NCBI GenBank assembly: GCA_018242205.1
Contig: JAFECJ010000001.1
Span: 95,735 to 159,734, forward strand
Source: Pseudomonadota bacterium
GTDB taxonomy: Bacteria > Pseudomonadota > Alphaproteobacteria > Rhizobiales > Xanthobacteraceae
Direction: 5' to 3'
DNA: 64,000 bases
Below the pieces are notes generated by a model that searched no databases, was not told the DNA's origin, and saw only the letters and a program-made list of their open reading frames with translations. The position numbers and the translations under genes are program-made. Shown here piece by piece: positions 33,371 to 42,850 of the stretch (the stretch's first letter is position 1; the number at the start of each line of letters is the position of its first letter).

Positions 33371-35371
33371 ATGTGTGGCATCGCCGGCATCTTTTCATTC
33401 ATGCACGATGCCCCTTTGCCGGACTGGGCCTCCGCCGAAGTCCAGCGAATGATCCAGCTCATCGGCCATCGCGGGCCCGACGAGTTGCGCTACTTCGCGG
33501 CCGGGCGCGCGGCGCTGGCATCCGCACGGCTGAGCGTCATCGATATCGTGCACGGTCACCAGCCGATGCCCGACCCGACCGGACGTTACTGGATCGCCTA
33601 TAACGGCGAGGTCTACAATTATCCGGAACTGCGCGCCATCCTCATTCAGCGCGGTCATGCCTTCCGCACCGAGTCGGATACCGAAGTCGTTCTGAAGGCG
33701 TGGATCGAATGGGGGCCGGAAGCCATTTCCCGCTTCGATGGCGGTTTCGCTTTCGCGATTTACGATCGCGAACGGCAAAGCCTGCATCTGGCGCGCGATC
33801 GCGCCGGCAAGCGCCCGCTCTTTTATATTAGGAACCGAGGCACCGTCGCCTTTGCGTCGGAAATGAAGGCGTTTTTCGCCTGCGATGGCTTCGCTTTCGA
33901 CTGGGATCCCGACCAGCTCGCATCGATCTTCACCGTATGGACGCCCGTCGGCGAGCAAACCGGCTTTCGCGGCGTCATGCAGGTCCCCGCCGGATCGGTC
34001 CTGTCGGTTGACGGAGCCGAGATCGACGTAACGCCGTGCGTCGATCTGCCGAAGCGAACGGCCGCAACCACGAGCCTTGCCGAAGCGGCCGATACGATAC
34101 GCGGGCTTCTCGACGAAAGCGTGCGCAAGAGATTGCGCAGCGATGTTGAGGTCGCGGTGTTTGTCAGCGGCGGGCTTGATTCGACGATCGTCACCAAACT
34201 GGCGCGCGATCATCAACCCGGCCGCATCCGCACGTATTCGGTGCGCTTCGACGACAGCGACTTCGACGAGACGGCCGACCAGCAGGAAGTCGTCGCACGC
34301 TACGCGCTGGAAAACCGCGCCGTCACGATCAAGCCAGGCAGCATCGCCGATAATTTCGAGGCCGCGCTGTGGCACGCCGAGGTGCCCCAATTCAGAACCG
34401 CCTTCGTGCCGATGTATCTGCTAGCTCAGCAGGTGCACGCCGACGGCATCAAGGTAGTCCTCAGCGGCGAAGGCGCCGACGAGGTGTTCTTCGGATACGA
34501 CATTTTCAAGGAGACCGTCTTGCGCGCTTCCTGGGATGGCCTCGACCCGGCCACCCGGCGCGACCGCGTCAGCTCGCTCTATCCCTACTTGAAGCACTTC
34601 TCCGCCGCCAACATCGCGCCGCTCGAAGCATTGTTCTCACGCACGAGCGGCGGCGTCGACGATCTGCTGTATTCCCATCGCATCCGCCTCAACAATTCGG
34701 GATTGTCGCGCCGGCTTGTGCGCAGCGATCTCAACAGCCAGAGCGCCCTCGCCGATCTGGCGGAGCGCAGCGGGATCGCCGGCCTCAAACCGCTGCGGCG
34801 CGCGCAATGGCTCGAATGGCACACGCTGCTGCAGGGCTATCTGCTGTCGACGCAAAGCGACCGCATGCTGTTTGCCCATGGCGTCGAGCCGCGCTGCCCG
34901 TTCCTGGCGCCCGAGGTTCTTGAATATGTGGCCGGCCTACCGGAAGACATTCTGCTATCGCCCCGGTTCGAGGAGAAATTCCTGCTTAAGAAGGCCTTCG
35001 CCGACGACGTGCCCGCGCGCGTGTTGTCGAAGCCGAAATGGCCTTATCGGGCGCCGGATGCCGCGTCCTTCGTCGGCACCGGAAACGGCCGCGCCGCCGC
35101 CGAATGGATCGACGCCGCGCTGGCCGACGAGTCGCTGCAGGACATTGCGCCGCTTGAGGCCGGGATCGCCGGGCGCCTGCGCGACAAGGCGCTCAACGCC
35201 AAAGGCTCGCTTAGTCAAAGCGACAACCAGGCCTTCATTTTTCTGCTGTCGCTCGCGATCCTCAACGACCTTTACATTCGGCGGCGCGGCCTTGCGCGTT
35301 TCGGACAGTCCAGCCGCCGGGTGCATCGTGTCACGGGCATCAGCGATGCCGCGGAAGCAGGTGCGCCTTGA
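33371..35371 (+). CDS. asnB: Asparagine synthetase (glutamine-hydrolysing)-like amidotransferase
   Basis: A 666-residue class II amidotransferase. MCGIAGIFSF gives the N-terminal Cys nucleophile of the Ntn glutaminase domain, with HRGPDE and YNGEVYN for glutamine binding. The C-terminal synthetase domain has VAVFVSGGLDSTIVTK for ATP pyrophosphate and GEGADEVFFGYD. Length matches the AsnB homologues found in exopolysaccharide and antibiotic loci. In this operon the substrate is likely an acyl carboxylate on the ACP rather than aspartate, as with OxyD in oxytetracycline synthesis; this is inference. It starts 3 nt after the acyltransferase stop. Confidence 0.85.
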   Translation: MCGIAGIFSFMHDAPLPDWASAEVQRMIQLIGHRGPDELRYFAAGRAALASARLSVIDIVHGHQPMPDPTGRYWIAYNGEVYNYPELRAILIQRGHAFRTESDTEVVLKAWIEWGPEAISRFDGGFAFAIYDRERQSLHLARDRAGKRPLFYIRNRGTVAFASEMKAFFACDGFAFDWDPDQLASIFTVWTPVGEQTGFRGVMQVPAGSVLSVDGAEIDVTPCVDLPKRTAATTSLAEAADTIRGLLDESVRKRLRSDVEVAVFVSGGLDSTIVTKLARDHQPGRIRTYSVRFDDSDFDETADQQEVVARYALENRAVTIKPGSIADNFEAALWHAEVPQFRTAFVPMYLLAQQVHADGIKVVLSGEGADEVFFGYDIFKETVLRASWDGLDPATRRDRVSSLYPYLKHFSAANIAPLEALFSRTSGGVDDLLYSHRIRLNNSGLSRRLVRSDLNSQSALADLAERSGIAGLKPLRRAQWLEWHTLLQGYLLSTQSDRMLFAHGVEPRCPFLAPEVLEYVAGLPEDILLSPRFEEKFLLKKAFADDVPARVLSKPKWPYRAPDAASFVGTGNGRAAAEWIDAALADESLQDIAPLEAGIAGRLRDKALNAKGSLSQSDNQAFIFLLSLAILNDLYIRRRGLARFGQSSRRVHRVTGISDAAEAGAP

Positions 35372-35997
35372 TCAGAGCGGCCGGCCGGGACGACATCGAC
35401 GCGATCGTTGAATTGCATTGCCGCGTGCTGGACTGGTCGATCAACGGCCGCCTCGGGCCGGCGCATGTCCGTAAGATGTATGAGGCGCTGCTCGGTTATC
35501 CGGATTCGGTTGCTTTCGTTGCCAGCCGCAACGACCGGATCATGGGTTTCATGGTCGCCTCGACCGACTACCGGACAGCCCGCGCGCGCCTGAGAGCCAA
35601 TCTCGGCCTCGCGGGAACATGCCGCGTGCTATGGGGCTCGCTTCTCCATCCGCTGGACTGGATTGACCTGATCGAAAGCATGACCGTGGTTACTTGGACA
35701 ATGCGATCATCCGGCTGTTCGGCCGAGCTGCTGGCCTGGGTCACGGACTTGGCCGATGTCCGCGGCCGCATGGCGGCCACCCAATGCATGTTCGCCACGC
35801 TGGAAGAACTCAGGAAGCGCGGCCACGACACCTGCCTGGCGCAGATATTGATCGGCAACGAGGGCCCGAACAAGTTTCACGAACGCATCGGCAGCCAGAC
35901 GCTGGCGTCTTTCATCCGCAACAAGGTCTATCTTGTCGACTGCCGCCAGCCGAATGACCGCGCGCAGAGTCGCGTCGCGACAGCCCGGTCCGATTGA
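35368..35997 (+). CDS. GNAT-family acyltransferase
   Basis: A 209-residue protein with the GNAT plan: an N-terminal IRAAGRDDIDAIVELH helix-strand, VAFVASRNDRIMGFMV central strands, and late AATQCMFATLEELRKRGHDT followed by NEGPNKFHERIG as the C-terminal acceptor region. The acyl donor could be acetyl-CoA or the acyl-ACP from this operon. The start is a TTG overlapping the asnB stop by 4 nt, so it is translationally coupled. It closes the five-gene operon. A role in N-acylating an amino sugar such as perosamine is inferred. Confidence 0.7.
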   Translation: MIRAAGRDDIDAIVELHCRVLDWSINGRLGPAHVRKMYEALLGYPDSVAFVASRNDRIMGFMVASTDYRTARARLRANLGLAGTCRVLWGSLLHPLDWIDLIESMTVVTWTMRSSGCSAELLAWVTDLADVRGRMAATQCMFATLEELRKRGHDTCLAQILIGNEGPNKFHERIGSQTLASFIRNKVYLVDCRQPNDRAQSRVATARSD

Positions 35998-36215
35998 TCC
36001 TCGGAAAGCGCGACCGCCGGCTCCGCCCTCAATGCGCATCCGCTTTCGCGCGCCGGGCGAGCCGGCGCCAGCAATTGCCCCCGTTTGAGCTGCGCCAGCG
36101 TTAGCTTCGAGTTCATCGATCGGAGGCCGGGCTCAAACAAGCCGCTTATCAGATCGGTCCATATAGCTTATAGAAGCCGCGTACCTGCTCGTATCCGACG
36201 TCCAGTTTCACGGAA

Positions 36216-37598
36216 ATGCCGATGACACCTATCGAAAATCGGATTGTGGCGCACCATGTCGGCGGCCGCGGTTTCGGCGTTGCACTCAATTGTCCTCCCG
36301 ACCTATCTGCGGAGGTCGTCAACGTCCTTTACGAGGCCGACGAAGTGTGCGCCCGGGCCATGATGGCGGAAAACACGGCCGGGAATCTTCACGTCCTGCC
36401 TTTCTGTCTTGGCAAGGAAAATGCCAGTGGAAAACTGTTTATTACAAAGAACCCCTATGCCAGCTCCAATTTCGAACCGGATGCGTCCTATTATCCCTAC
36501 TACTGCGAACTGCACTTGAGCGGCGAAGTCGAGGGCGTCATGCTTAACAACGCCGTATATGATGTTGTTTACGGCAATGACTTCAGCGTCGCCGAGACCC
36601 GCGACGTTCAGATCCGCGCCCTCGACGATATTCTCGCGAGAAAAGAAGCACCGGACGGTCTTGTGCCGGACTTTCTGTCGCTCGACACCCAGGGCTCCGA
36701 ACTCAACATCCTGAAGGGCGGCGAACAGACATTTCACGATCACTGCCTGGCTCTTGCGACCGAAATCGAATTTCACCCGATGTACAAGAATCAGGCCCTG
36801 TTCTCGGACATTTTCGACTTTGCGCTGAAACACGGCTTCCACTTCGTCGGCTTTACCTATCTTCAGGAGATTTCGCCGCATCGACTGCCTTTGGGCGCCC
36901 GCGCCAAGGGCGTCCTCGCGTTCGGGGACGCTCTCTTTTTCCGGGACATATCCAGCGTTCGGTCCATCGCGACGTCAGAGAACGATTTGTACGCCAAGCT
37001 GATGAAACTCGCTTTCATCGCGATGAACTTCGGCTATCTCGAATATGCCATCCAGGTCCTAGAAGAAGCGGCCCTCGTGAAGCCCGACAAGCAGGTTCGC
37101 GACAGCATGGCGACACGCAAATGGCACAAGTTTCTGACGGACCTGCATTTGGCCGTATCGCGCCTGCCGCGCGACCTACCCCACTTCGATCGCACCTTGA
37201 TGATCAAGGAGCGCAAGGCCATCCTCGATCGCCAATTGCAGAGCTCCCCTTCGGCGAGCGACACAGGCACCGCATGTGCTGCCGGACCAGGCAGCACGAC
37301 CGCGTCCCGACCGTCGGTCGAGAATAGGCGAATCCGGCATCTCATTTTCACGAACCCGGGGGCAGCCATCACGAAGCTGTTGCGCCACTTCGGCTTTGTG
37401 AAAGCGGACGCACCGGCGCCAGTCGAAATACAAACCATCCCGGACACGCAAGTTCCGAACCCGGCCGCCGCGCCCGGCTCTCTGGCAACGACGGAGGTCG
37501 AAGCCGTCCTCGAGAAGTATGGGTACTCATGGTGGGCCGACACGGTGAGGCAGCGGCGCAAGTCCGCCGAACACTGCATTCCGGGGCGCATGCATTGA
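36216..37598 (+). CDS. FkbM-family methyltransferase with C-terminal extension
   Basis: A 460-residue protein. Residues 20-250 hold the FkbM core: AEVVNVLYEADEVCARAMMA replaces the usual glycine loop, and the conserved FLSLDTQGSELNILKGGE is the FkbM signature, followed by ATEIEFHPMY. The remainder is a linker rich in Ala/Pro/Thr with no recognised domain. The canonical motif I at the very N-terminus is abbreviated, so it may be a variant. ATG 36216 is followed by a second ATG two codons later; either could be used. It follows a 218-nt gap from the acyl-carrier operon and probably starts its own transcript. Confidence 0.75.
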   Translation: MPMTPIENRIVAHHVGGRGFGVALNCPPDLSAEVVNVLYEADEVCARAMMAENTAGNLHVLPFCLGKENASGKLFITKNPYASSNFEPDASYYPYYCELHLSGEVEGVMLNNAVYDVVYGNDFSVAETRDVQIRALDDILARKEAPDGLVPDFLSLDTQGSELNILKGGEQTFHDHCLALATEIEFHPMYKNQALFSDIFDFALKHGFHFVGFTYLQEISPHRLPLGARAKGVLAFGDALFFRDISSVRSIATSENDLYAKLMKLAFIAMNFGYLEYAIQVLEEAALVKPDKQVRDSMATRKWHKFLTDLHLAVSRLPRDLPHFDRTLMIKERKAILDRQLQSSPSASDTGTACAAGPGSTTASRPSVENRRIRHLIFTNPGAAITKLLRHFGFVKADAPAPVEIQTIPDTQVPNPAAAPGSLATTEVEAVLEKYGYSWWADTVRQRRKSAEHCIPGRMH

Positions 37599-37677
37599 AA
37601 GAATAACTGAATCGTGTGAAATTGCCGGCCTTGAAGTTTAAGGCTACGCAAGTTTTGCTGCTCTTGGGGGACAGAAG

Positions 37678-38679
37678 ATGGGTTTGGGGCCGCCGGTACT
37701 CGCACTGTATCATCAGCTGAAAGGCGTGGGTGTTTTTGACAACGTGAAAGAGGTCATGGAATTGGGTGCCCAGAACGTCTGGTGCCCAAAGCCCGAACTC
37801 ATCAAAAACCTGTTCAAAGCCTTCCGCAAAGACCCGCCGTCCGCGGAGCTTCTCGACCGGTTTGCGAACTGGAAGGGTTCAGGACTGGAGCTCTACACGG
37901 CGCTGGGCATGAACTACAGCTGCACCGACGTCGACCCGCAGTTCAATTCGATTCCGCTGGATCTGAATTTCGACGAGGTTCCGATCGAACATCGGGGACG
38001 CTACGACTTCGTGACCAATCACGGAACGTCGGAGCACATCCTAAACCAGTACAATGTTTTTAAAGCTGTCCACGACTTTACGAGCGTCGGCGGTTACATG
38101 CTTCATGCAGTGCCCTTCACCGTTCATGTCGAGCACGGCTTCTTCAATTATCAGCCGAACTTCTTCGAGGCCCTCGCCAAATACAATTCTTATGAGATCG
38201 ACGGAATATGGGTCGGCCCGGACTGGCAGTTGGCGAGCTTTATTCCGTGGGAAGCCAAGCTGCTCGATTTCCTCGTTCTGAATTCGAAGACCACCCATTT
38301 ACTTGTCGTGCTTCTGCAGAAGAAGTTCGACACCGCTTTTCAAGTTCCCTTCCAGGCGGTTTATGAGAACGTGACGCCGGAAGAAATCATGCAGCGGTAC
38401 AACATCGTTGTTGACGGCGATCTCTATGACGCCAAACGAATTCGATATCTCTCCAAAGAGAAGTTCGTGGCCGATGCCATCCACCATGAAAGGAGCGTCG
38501 CGAACACTCAAATCGTCGCACTCCAAAATGAAGCGAACACACAAATCGCAGCACTGCAGAAGCAGGTCGAGGATCTGCGGACAAGTCAGAGCCCCGGCAC
38601 GACCGATCTTGCAAATGTCAGCGGGCGGCAACTTCTTTCGGCCCTATCGGGCAGAATCAAACGACGTATATTTGGGTAA
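37678..38679 (+). CDS. SAM-dependent methyltransferase-like protein with C-terminal coiled coil
   Basis: A 333-residue protein. Residues 25-210 look like a Rossmann methyltransferase (VMELGAQNVW, then CTDVDPQFNS, YDFVTNHGTSEHIL and YMLHAVPF), but motif I lacks the full GxGxG. Residues 265-310 form a short coiled coil with two copies of the 11-residue unit ANTQI(V/A)ALQ(N/K), visible in the DNA as a 33-nt imperfect direct repeat. GGGGGACAG lies 3-11 nt before the ATG. It precedes the giant fusion gene by 21 nt, so the two may be co-expressed. The acceptor is unknown. Confidence 0.65.
   Translation: MGLGPPVLALYHQLKGVGVFDNVKEVMELGAQNVWCPKPELIKNLFKAFRKDPPSAELLDRFANWKGSGLELYTALGMNYSCTDVDPQFNSIPLDLNFDEVPIEHRGRYDFVTNHGTSEHILNQYNVFKAVHDFTSVGGYMLHAVPFTVHVEHGFFNYQPNFFEALAKYNSYEIDGIWVGPDWQLASFIPWEAKLLDFLVLNSKTTHLLVVLLQKKFDTAFQVPFQAVYENVTPEEIMQRYNIVVDGDLYDAKRIRYLSKEKFVADAIHHERSVANTQIVALQNEANTQIAALQKQVEDLRTSQSPGTTDLANVSGRQLLSALSGRIKRRIFG
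38500..38565 (+). repeat. 33-nt imperfect direct repeat encoding an 11-residue coiled-coil unit
   Basis: Two copies start at 38500 and 38533 within the methyltransferase-like gene and encode ANTQIVALQNE and ANTQIAALQKQ. It is a recent internal duplication or an 11-residue (hendecad) coiled-coil periodicity. Confidence 0.6.
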
Positions 38680-38700
38680 TTAGGTTGACGGCCGATTCCG

Positions 38701-41700
38701 ATGCTGGATGGATTAAAGCAAGCCGTGGCGACAAAAAAAGTTCTTCTACCGACCCGGGTAATTACCTACGCTTGGGGCGAGAGGTACGTTAACGAGCTTC
38801 TTAGCTACACAATTCCGGCCCTGCTCGCGCCGGGCAACCTGCCTTATGTGGCAGCCCAGGTGCCCTGCGAACTCGTCATCCTGAGCGAGCAGCGGCTGTT
38901 CGAAGCGATCGAGAACCACAACGCGATCAAACAGGCCAAGAAGCATTGCAGCCTTCGCCTCATCAGCCTGGACGACCTGGTCACGACACCTGAAAGCTAC
39001 GGCCTGGCGCTGACATTCGCGCTGCATCGCGGCTTTGCCGATCTCGGTCCGGCCATGACCGACAATTGGCAGATATTTCTCAACGCCGACTTCCTGCTGG
39101 CCGAGAACAGCCTGAAGCATTTGCTGGACCGGCTGATGGATGGCGAGCGACTGGTGGCGTCGCCGAGTTATTGCGTTAACTCCGCTGCCGTCATTCCCGA
39201 ACTCAAGAAATTCGTGGATCCGGTCAGCGGCTCGCTCGTCATACCTCCGCGTGAAATGGCAAAGCTAATCTTGCAGCATCGCCATAATACGATCATCGGC
39301 AAGACACTCAATCAGAACCAGTTCCACCTTCGCTATACCGACCAATTTTACTGGGAGGTCAACCCAAAGACGCTGATCGGGCATCAGATGCCGGTGGCGA
39401 TCGTCGGCATGCGCCCGGAGGTCTATATCGCCGAGCCGAACGCTTTTTGGGACCACGGGCTAATTTACGAATTTTGCCCGACCACTAAGCCTTGCGTCCT
39501 GGGCGATTCCGACGAATTCCTGATGATGGAACTCCGTGACAAGGATGTCTCAAAAGACGAAATCATTTACGGACTGCCGTTCGCCGAAGACCTCGCCGAG
39601 AAGATGATTCTTTGGGTCACGCCCTATCAGCGTGACTTTGTCCGATATCCGCTAATCCTTCACGCAGACGAGATCCCGCAGAACGTCGACGACGGTTTTG
39701 CAAAGCTGAAAGCTTACGTCGATCACGTTTTTTCTTACGTTCCCGACGAGTTACCGTCGCATCTGGACCATCCGCAATGGGCCTATCACAGCAGCAGATT
39801 CACACAGGCGCGCAATAAATATATTGCCGAGCAGGTCAAGAAGCTGCCTACCGGAGAAGCTCTTCCGTTCTTCCTGAAGTCCGATCAGGATTTATGGGAA
39901 TTCGAGTTGCAGAAGCGCGAACTATTGCGCGCTCGCCAGAATGTCGTCGAAATGATGCAGCGCCAAATTGACCTCCTCAGAGCGGCAGCCGCAAAATCGC
40001 AGGAAGAACTTTATAAAGAAAAGGCGGCTCTTGACGAGAGATTCGTAAAAGAAGTGAACAGCGCAGCCATAATGCAAATGGCCGCAGCAAAGTGGGCCAA
40101 GCCCTCGAATTTGTCCCGCATACTTATCTCGGACTCGGGCTTCCGGAAGGCTTTGAAAAATCATTCCGATGCAATGTCGCGACTGCAGGCCATTGATGAA
40201 AATGAAAAAATCATCGATGCCGTTGCTGGTTATTACGAGGCTGAGATCAAAGCAATAGATGAGAAGATTGCCGAAATTGAAAACAGCCGCCCTCTTCTGA
40301 TCGCCGAAGACATTCCGTCCGCGACAATCTTCAAGAAAATGCGTCGGGGGCGCAAAACCTCGCACAGCCATACGGCGCACACCAGCAGGCTGCGCCGTCT
40401 AGCGCGCGAAATCTATTATGCGATCTTGGGAAAATGGCCGTTCGTCAAACCGACGAGCCCATACTTTGTCGCGCTTCAGCCACTGCGCCAATCCTTGAAA
40501 GCGGCTGCCGATGGCAGGGCGCAGGACATCCTCTTCGTAGGCGAGCGCACCGTCAATCTGGACGATCTGATCTCGCTTAACGGCATTAATGCCTGGGCCG
40601 ACGTCAGCGTTCTCACATCGCAGCTGGGGTTTGGGATCCACACCCGGCCTCCACAGTTCGACGTCTGCGTCTGCGACCTTACGTTCGATGAAATTCGCAA
40701 ATTTCCGGATATTTATCGCGGGCTGCAGCGTTTTGCCCGACCGGGCGCCACCGTTATCGCCTTCCACCTCAATAATAATGGCGAAATCCTGCCTACCACC
40801 GACATCGACTTCGCGCGTGGCCTGCCGGCGTCCGCAACCAGGGTCTATGGCGTCGGAAATCGAACCATTCAGCGCAATATGCTCCGGTATCAAAGCGCAA
40901 TATCGAGCGCGGGCGGAGGAATCCTCCCGAAGCTGATGAGCCTTATCCGACTCGGGCTTTTGCTGCCACGGGTCAGACTGGCCCAACCGCCTGATGCATC
41001 GTTTGCGCCTCTGTCCGGGCCCCCTGTGCCCCCGACCTCCGCCAGCATTACGATCGTCACCACGATGCTTGAATTTGACGATGACGATGGGTCTCTCGAA
41101 TATGCGAGAGCCGTAGGCATCTATGTTGATGGGGTAGAAGCTCCGGTCAACGCCACCAGTGAGGTGTCGAAAGACGTTGCGGTTCAGGCCGATACAAAGA
41201 TCATCCTCACATTCGGCCAGTCGAACGCGGCAAACACGGGTGAGAAGCGTCATACTGCCTGCGACAAGGTCCACGTCTTCAACCCGATGGACGGCAAGTT
41301 CTACCGCGCCGTAGACCCGCTGCCCGGCGCGTCGAATGGGGACGGCTCGGTATGGAGCTATCTCGGCGACCTGCTGGTCGATGCAGGCGACTCGTCCGTT
41401 CTTTTCGTCCCCATTGCGTTTGGCGGAACATTCATCAAGGACTGGGCACCCGGTGGAAACTGCTATCGTCGCCTGATTTTCACGCTGCAACGAATGCGGG
41501 TTGCGGGTCTGACACCCTCAATCATGTGCTGGCATCAGGGCGAGGCGGATGCCAATCATACGCAGATCAGCACCGAAAAATACCTCGTGGATTTTATCGC
41601 GATGCTCAATGCCGTGCGTTCGTTCGGCATCGATGCCCCGGTCTATTGCGCGCTGGGCACTCTGTGCGAAGCCGGCGAACATCCCTATGACAACAAGGAT

Positions 41701-41889
41701 GCAATCCGGCGCGCGCAGCAACAGTTGACGACAATGAAGCGAGGGGTTCTGCCCGGACCCGACACCGATCTGATCGGCGTCGAGCACCGGTTTGACCGCT
41801 GCCATTTTTCGGAATCCGGCCAGAAATTGGCTGCACAAGCCTGGTTCGATGCGATACAAAGTTCGCAAGATGCAAGAAATGTCGGCTAG
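38701..41889 (+). CDS. Multidomain fusion: glycosyltransferase-like, coiled coil, Rossmann-like and SGNH esterase
   Basis: A 1062-residue protein, the largest in the window. Residues 1-330 are homologous to the N-terminal part of the 3839-5731 protein (LLAPGN, DLGPAMTD, NADF, DQFYW, GHQMPVAI). Residues 397-526 are a charged helical coiled coil. Residues 563-760 are a second domain shared with that paralogue (FDVCVCDLTFDE). Residues 830-1060 are a complete SGNH esterase domain like the 3036-3857 protein: GQSN with Ser841, the AFGGT block, WHQGE and D-R-C-H with His1035. There is no signal peptide or clear membrane helix, so it should be cytoplasmic or peripheral. It may add and trim or acylate a glycan in one polypeptide. 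Confidence 0.7.
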   Translation: MLDGLKQAVATKKVLLPTRVITYAWGERYVNELLSYTIPALLAPGNLPYVAAQVPCELVILSEQRLFEAIENHNAIKQAKKHCSLRLISLDDLVTTPESYGLALTFALHRGFADLGPAMTDNWQIFLNADFLLAENSLKHLLDRLMDGERLVASPSYCVNSAAVIPELKKFVDPVSGSLVIPPREMAKLILQHRHNTIIGKTLNQNQFHLRYTDQFYWEVNPKTLIGHQMPVAIVGMRPEVYIAEPNAFWDHGLIYEFCPTTKPCVLGDSDEFLMMELRDKDVSKDEIIYGLPFAEDLAEKMILWVTPYQRDFVRYPLILHADEIPQNVDDGFAKLKAYVDHVFSYVPDELPSHLDHPQWAYHSSRFTQARNKYIAEQVKKLPTGEALPFFLKSDQDLWEFELQKRELLRARQNVVEMMQRQIDLLRAAAAKSQEELYKEKAALDERFVKEVNSAAIMQMAAAKWAKPSNLSRILISDSGFRKALKNHSDAMSRLQAIDENEKIIDAVAGYYEAEIKAIDEKIAEIENSRPLLIAEDIPSATIFKKMRRGRKTSHSHTAHTSRLRRLAREIYYAILGKWPFVKPTSPYFVALQPLRQSLKAAADGRAQDILFVGERTVNLDDLISLNGINAWADVSVLTSQLGFGIHTRPPQFDVCVCDLTFDEIRKFPDIYRGLQRFARPGATVIAFHLNNNGEILPTTDIDFARGLPASATRVYGVGNRTIQRNMLRYQSAISSAGGGILPKLMSLIRLGLLLPRVRLAQPPDASFAPLSGPPVPPTSASITIVTTMLEFDDDDGSLEYARAVGIYVDGVEAPVNATSEVSKDVAVQADTKIILTFGQSNAANTGEKRHTACDKVHVFNPMDGKFYRAVDPLPGASNGDGSVWSYLGDLLVDAGDSSVLFVPIAFGGTFIKDWAPGGNCYRRLIFTLQRMRVAGLTPSIMCWHQGEADANHTQISTEKYLVDFIAMLNAVRSFGIDAPVYCALGTLCEAGEHPYDNKDAIRRAQQQLTTMKRGVLPGPDTDLIGVEHRFDRCHFSESGQKLAAQAWFDAIQSSQDARNVG

Positions 41890-41908
41890 CCCATTAGTCT
41901 CACGGTGA

Positions 41909-42841
41909 ATGACAATGACTAACCCGCTGAAAGACGCAATTCGCAAGTCGGTGGAGCGGCTGGGCTATGTCGTCATGACGAAAGAGCGATATGAAGGCCT
42001 TTTGACCCCGGCGTCCACGCCGGTAGAAAGCACGGCGCCGGTTGTCGCGCCGGCAGTAGCGCCCATTCAGCCGGCTCAAAGCCCCGACAGCCCCCGCGAG
42101 AAATTTGATTTTTCGTCGCTGCTTTCGGCGCCGGCCAAGCTTATCGGGTCTGCATCCTCGGCTGAAATGCTGCGAAAATTCGAGGAGTTCTATCCGACCG
42201 TGGACGGGAAGACATCGCTGGAGCCGGCGAAAGTGCTGGCGATTTTCAGCGCCATTCAATACTTGAACCAGGCGAAGATCGAAGGCGACATAATCGACAG
42301 CGGCGAAGGAAAATTCGACGTCATGTTCGTTGTGGCGCGCGCCCTCGCCTCATTAGGCGATACCAGCCGCCAGCTCATCGTCTATGACGTCAGCGGCGTT
42401 CCGCGCAATCGCTCGCTCGATAAGCTCGATCTGTGGGGAGGCGACTTCACTCTGCTGGAAGGACGCAGGCCACGTCCCACGCTTACCGCGGAAAAGCTGC
42501 CCGAACTTCTTGCCGCGAGCGGATATCCGCTCTCGAACATAACCGTGCTTTGCTACCCGCGCGACATCATCGAGGTGAAACGGCCGATCGCATTGCTTGG
42601 GCTTACCGCGGAATCCTATCAGTCCAATCGCGCCGCGATTGGAACCTTGTTTCCCCGGCTGCAGCCCAACGGCGTTCTGACCGTCGAAGGCAATGAGGCG
42701 ACGCTCCGGCCGGCTATTCCCGGCTGCGTCCAGCATCATATCGATGCGGTCGTCGAGTATTTGAAAATGCGGAACCTGTCGCTGCCGTTCTGGAAGCCTA
42801 CGACTGAGTTCAGGCTGACGATCGTACCCAAATCAGCGTAG
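41909..42841 (+). CDS. Unknown protein, possibly a degenerate TylF-type methyltransferase
   Basis: A 310-residue protein. After an Ala/Pro-rich linker (residues 32-65) the main domain has AIQYLNQAKIEGDIIDSGEGKFD, which recalls the VPGDxxECGVxxGG motif of macrocin O-methyltransferase (TylF) but lacks its glycine-rich AdoMet loop. Later FPRLQPNGVLTVEG resembles the TylF motif L.PGG.I..DD. I infer a TylF-fold protein that may have lost methyltransferase activity. It follows the giant fusion gene by 19 nt on the same strand and converges with the next methyltransferase gene. No other function can be supported. Confidence 0.5.
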   Translation: MTMTNPLKDAIRKSVERLGYVVMTKERYEGLLTPASTPVESTAPVVAPAVAPIQPAQSPDSPREKFDFSSLLSAPAKLIGSASSAEMLRKFEEFYPTVDGKTSLEPAKVLAIFSAIQYLNQAKIEGDIIDSGEGKFDVMFVVARALASLGDTSRQLIVYDVSGVPRNRSLDKLDLWGGDFTLLEGRRPRPTLTAEKLPELLAASGYPLSNITVLCYPRDIIEVKRPIALLGLTAESYQSNRAAIGTLFPRLQPNGVLTVEGNEATLRPAIPGCVQHHIDAVVEYLKMRNLSLPFWKPTTEFRLTIVPKSA

Positions 42842-42850
42842 GCCTCGCAT

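Noticed and set aside
31121..35997. Polyketide or non-ribosomal peptide cluster
   Set aside because: There is no ketosynthase, condensation, adenylation or thioesterase domain; only a carrier protein, acyltransferase and amidating enzymes are present.
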